The position numbers were made by a program, and so were the translations under genes. From assembly GCF_051401765.1 (NCBI RefSeq), contig NW_027480438.1, forward strand, positions 4,712,001-4,776,000: a stretch of 64,000 bases of DNA, written 5' to 3'. Origin of the DNA: Calliopsis andreniformis (lineage: Eukaryota; Arthropoda; Insecta; Hymenoptera; Andrenidae). This document shows positions 63,965 to 64,000 of the stretch, one piece after another (the stretch's first letter is position 1; the number at the start of each line of letters is the position of its first letter). The notes under the pieces were generated by a model. The model saw nothing but the letters and a program-made list of their open reading frames with translations, was not told the origin of the DNA and made no database searches.

Positions 63965-64000
63965 CTCAATAGAATATCCTGATTTCTCAGTTTTCAATAC
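63965..64000 (+). repeat. Cassette truncated by the right window edge
   Basis: Opens CTCAATA GAATATC CTGATTT CTCAGTT, the first heptamers of a subtype A cassette, and is cut at base 64000. The array therefore continues beyond the window. Confidence 0.8.

Larger units (their letters stand above)
1..64000 (+). repeat. Degenerate 7-bp satellite array, unit TCAATCC, filling the whole window
   Basis: Every line of the window can be parsed into heptamers of consensus CTCAATC with mostly single-base variants. Frequent variants are CTCAATA, TTCAATC, ATCAATC, GTCAATC, CTCAGTC, CTCAACC, CTCATTC, CTCTATC, CTGAATC, CCCAATC and CGCAATC. The phase is rarely broken, and then by recurrent 6-mers (CTCGTC, CTCATC, CTCATT) or an 8-mer (CTGAAATC). 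Orientation never flips. Plus-strand G is scarce and occurs mainly in variant heptamers. No stretch over 300 bases departs from this pattern, so there is no gene-bearing interval to describe. Satellite or minisatellite DNA of a eukaryote is the natural reading; the species cannot be told. Function is unknown; a structural or heterochromatic role would be a guess. Confidence 0.97.

Noticed and set aside
1..64000. Telomere-like array (minus strand GGATTGA compared with TTTAGGG-type repeats)
   Set aside because: The unit has only GG, is heavily degenerate and organised in kilobase higher-order blocks, unlike terminal telomeric DNA. A remote origin cannot be tested here.
1..64000. tRNA, rRNA, hairpin terminators, inverted repeats or transposon ends
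   Set aside because: The near-absence of G on one strand prevents stems with G-C pairs, and I saw no sequence outside the heptamer pattern and no inverted copies.
1..64000. Centromeric satellite
   Set aside because: The higher-order structure would fit, but nothing in the sequence shows centromere function and the species is unknown; no motif I can name supports it.

Overview
The window holds no recognisable gene. From the first base to the last it is one tandem-repeat (satellite/minisatellite) array built on the 7-bp unit TCAATCC (phase used here: CTCAATC; minus strand GATTGAG). The unit lies in the same orientation throughout. I saw no inversion, no unique sequence, no transposon, no RNA gene and no stretch of ordinary base composition. 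The plus strand is almost a three-letter alphabet (C, A, T) with scarce G. Both ends cut through a repeat cassette, so the array is longer than 64 kb. Such length, degeneracy and nested structure suggest eukaryotic satellite or heterochromatic DNA (inference); nothing in the sequence identifies the species.

The array has at least four nested levels. (1) A degenerate heptamer: recurring variants such as CTCAATA, TTCAATC, ATCAATC, CTCAGTC, CTCAACC, CTGAATC, CTCTATC, CCCAATC and CGCAATC break the array up, and the longest perfect run I found is only 8 units (56 bp). (2) Diverged landmark cassettes: a 112-bp cassette of exactly 16 heptamers, opening with GAATATC and carrying CACAAAC and CTCATCA (subtype A) or CTCATGG and ATCAAAT (subtype C), and a 76-bp relative (subtype B). 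(3) Higher-order repeats of about 0.3, 1.36/1.79, 2.0, 3.8 and 4.4 kb. (4) Large blocks of about 5.6 and 8.5 kb repeated almost base for base.

Layout: 1-6.3 kb holds two copies of a 1.86-kb segment 4,422 bp apart. 5.9-8.0 kb holds a short duplication at 1,341 bp. 7.15-18.4 kb is a head-to-tail pair of 5.6-kb units. 13.06-30.1 kb is a head-to-tail pair of 8.5-kb units, each containing a 5.6-kb unit. 29.4-38 kb is a mosaic of blocks reused elsewhere. 38.3-46.9 kb carries five copies of a 1.36-1.79-kb unit, interrupted at 41.0-42.7 kb by a copy of the 36.4-37.7-kb block. 46.95-53.55 kb is a 3.8-kb tandem pair. 53.5-59.3 kb is a mosaic. 59.3-62.8 kb is a distant fourth copy of the 5.6-kb unit, and 62.8-64 kb repeats 56.4-58.0 kb.

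The many long plus-strand open frames are a by-product of the repeat. Three heptamers (21 bp) read as seven codons (Ser-Ser-Ile-Leu-Asn-Pro-Gln in some rotation) without a stop in all three plus frames, whereas the minus strand meets TGA every 21 bp in every frame. Length differences between copies are whole heptamers (7, 14, 28, 35, 42, 98, 427 bp) rather than codons, which argues against protein-level selection. The useful biology is the record of satellite evolution: whole-heptamer indels, kilobase-scale duplications and lineage-marking 6-mers and 8-mers.
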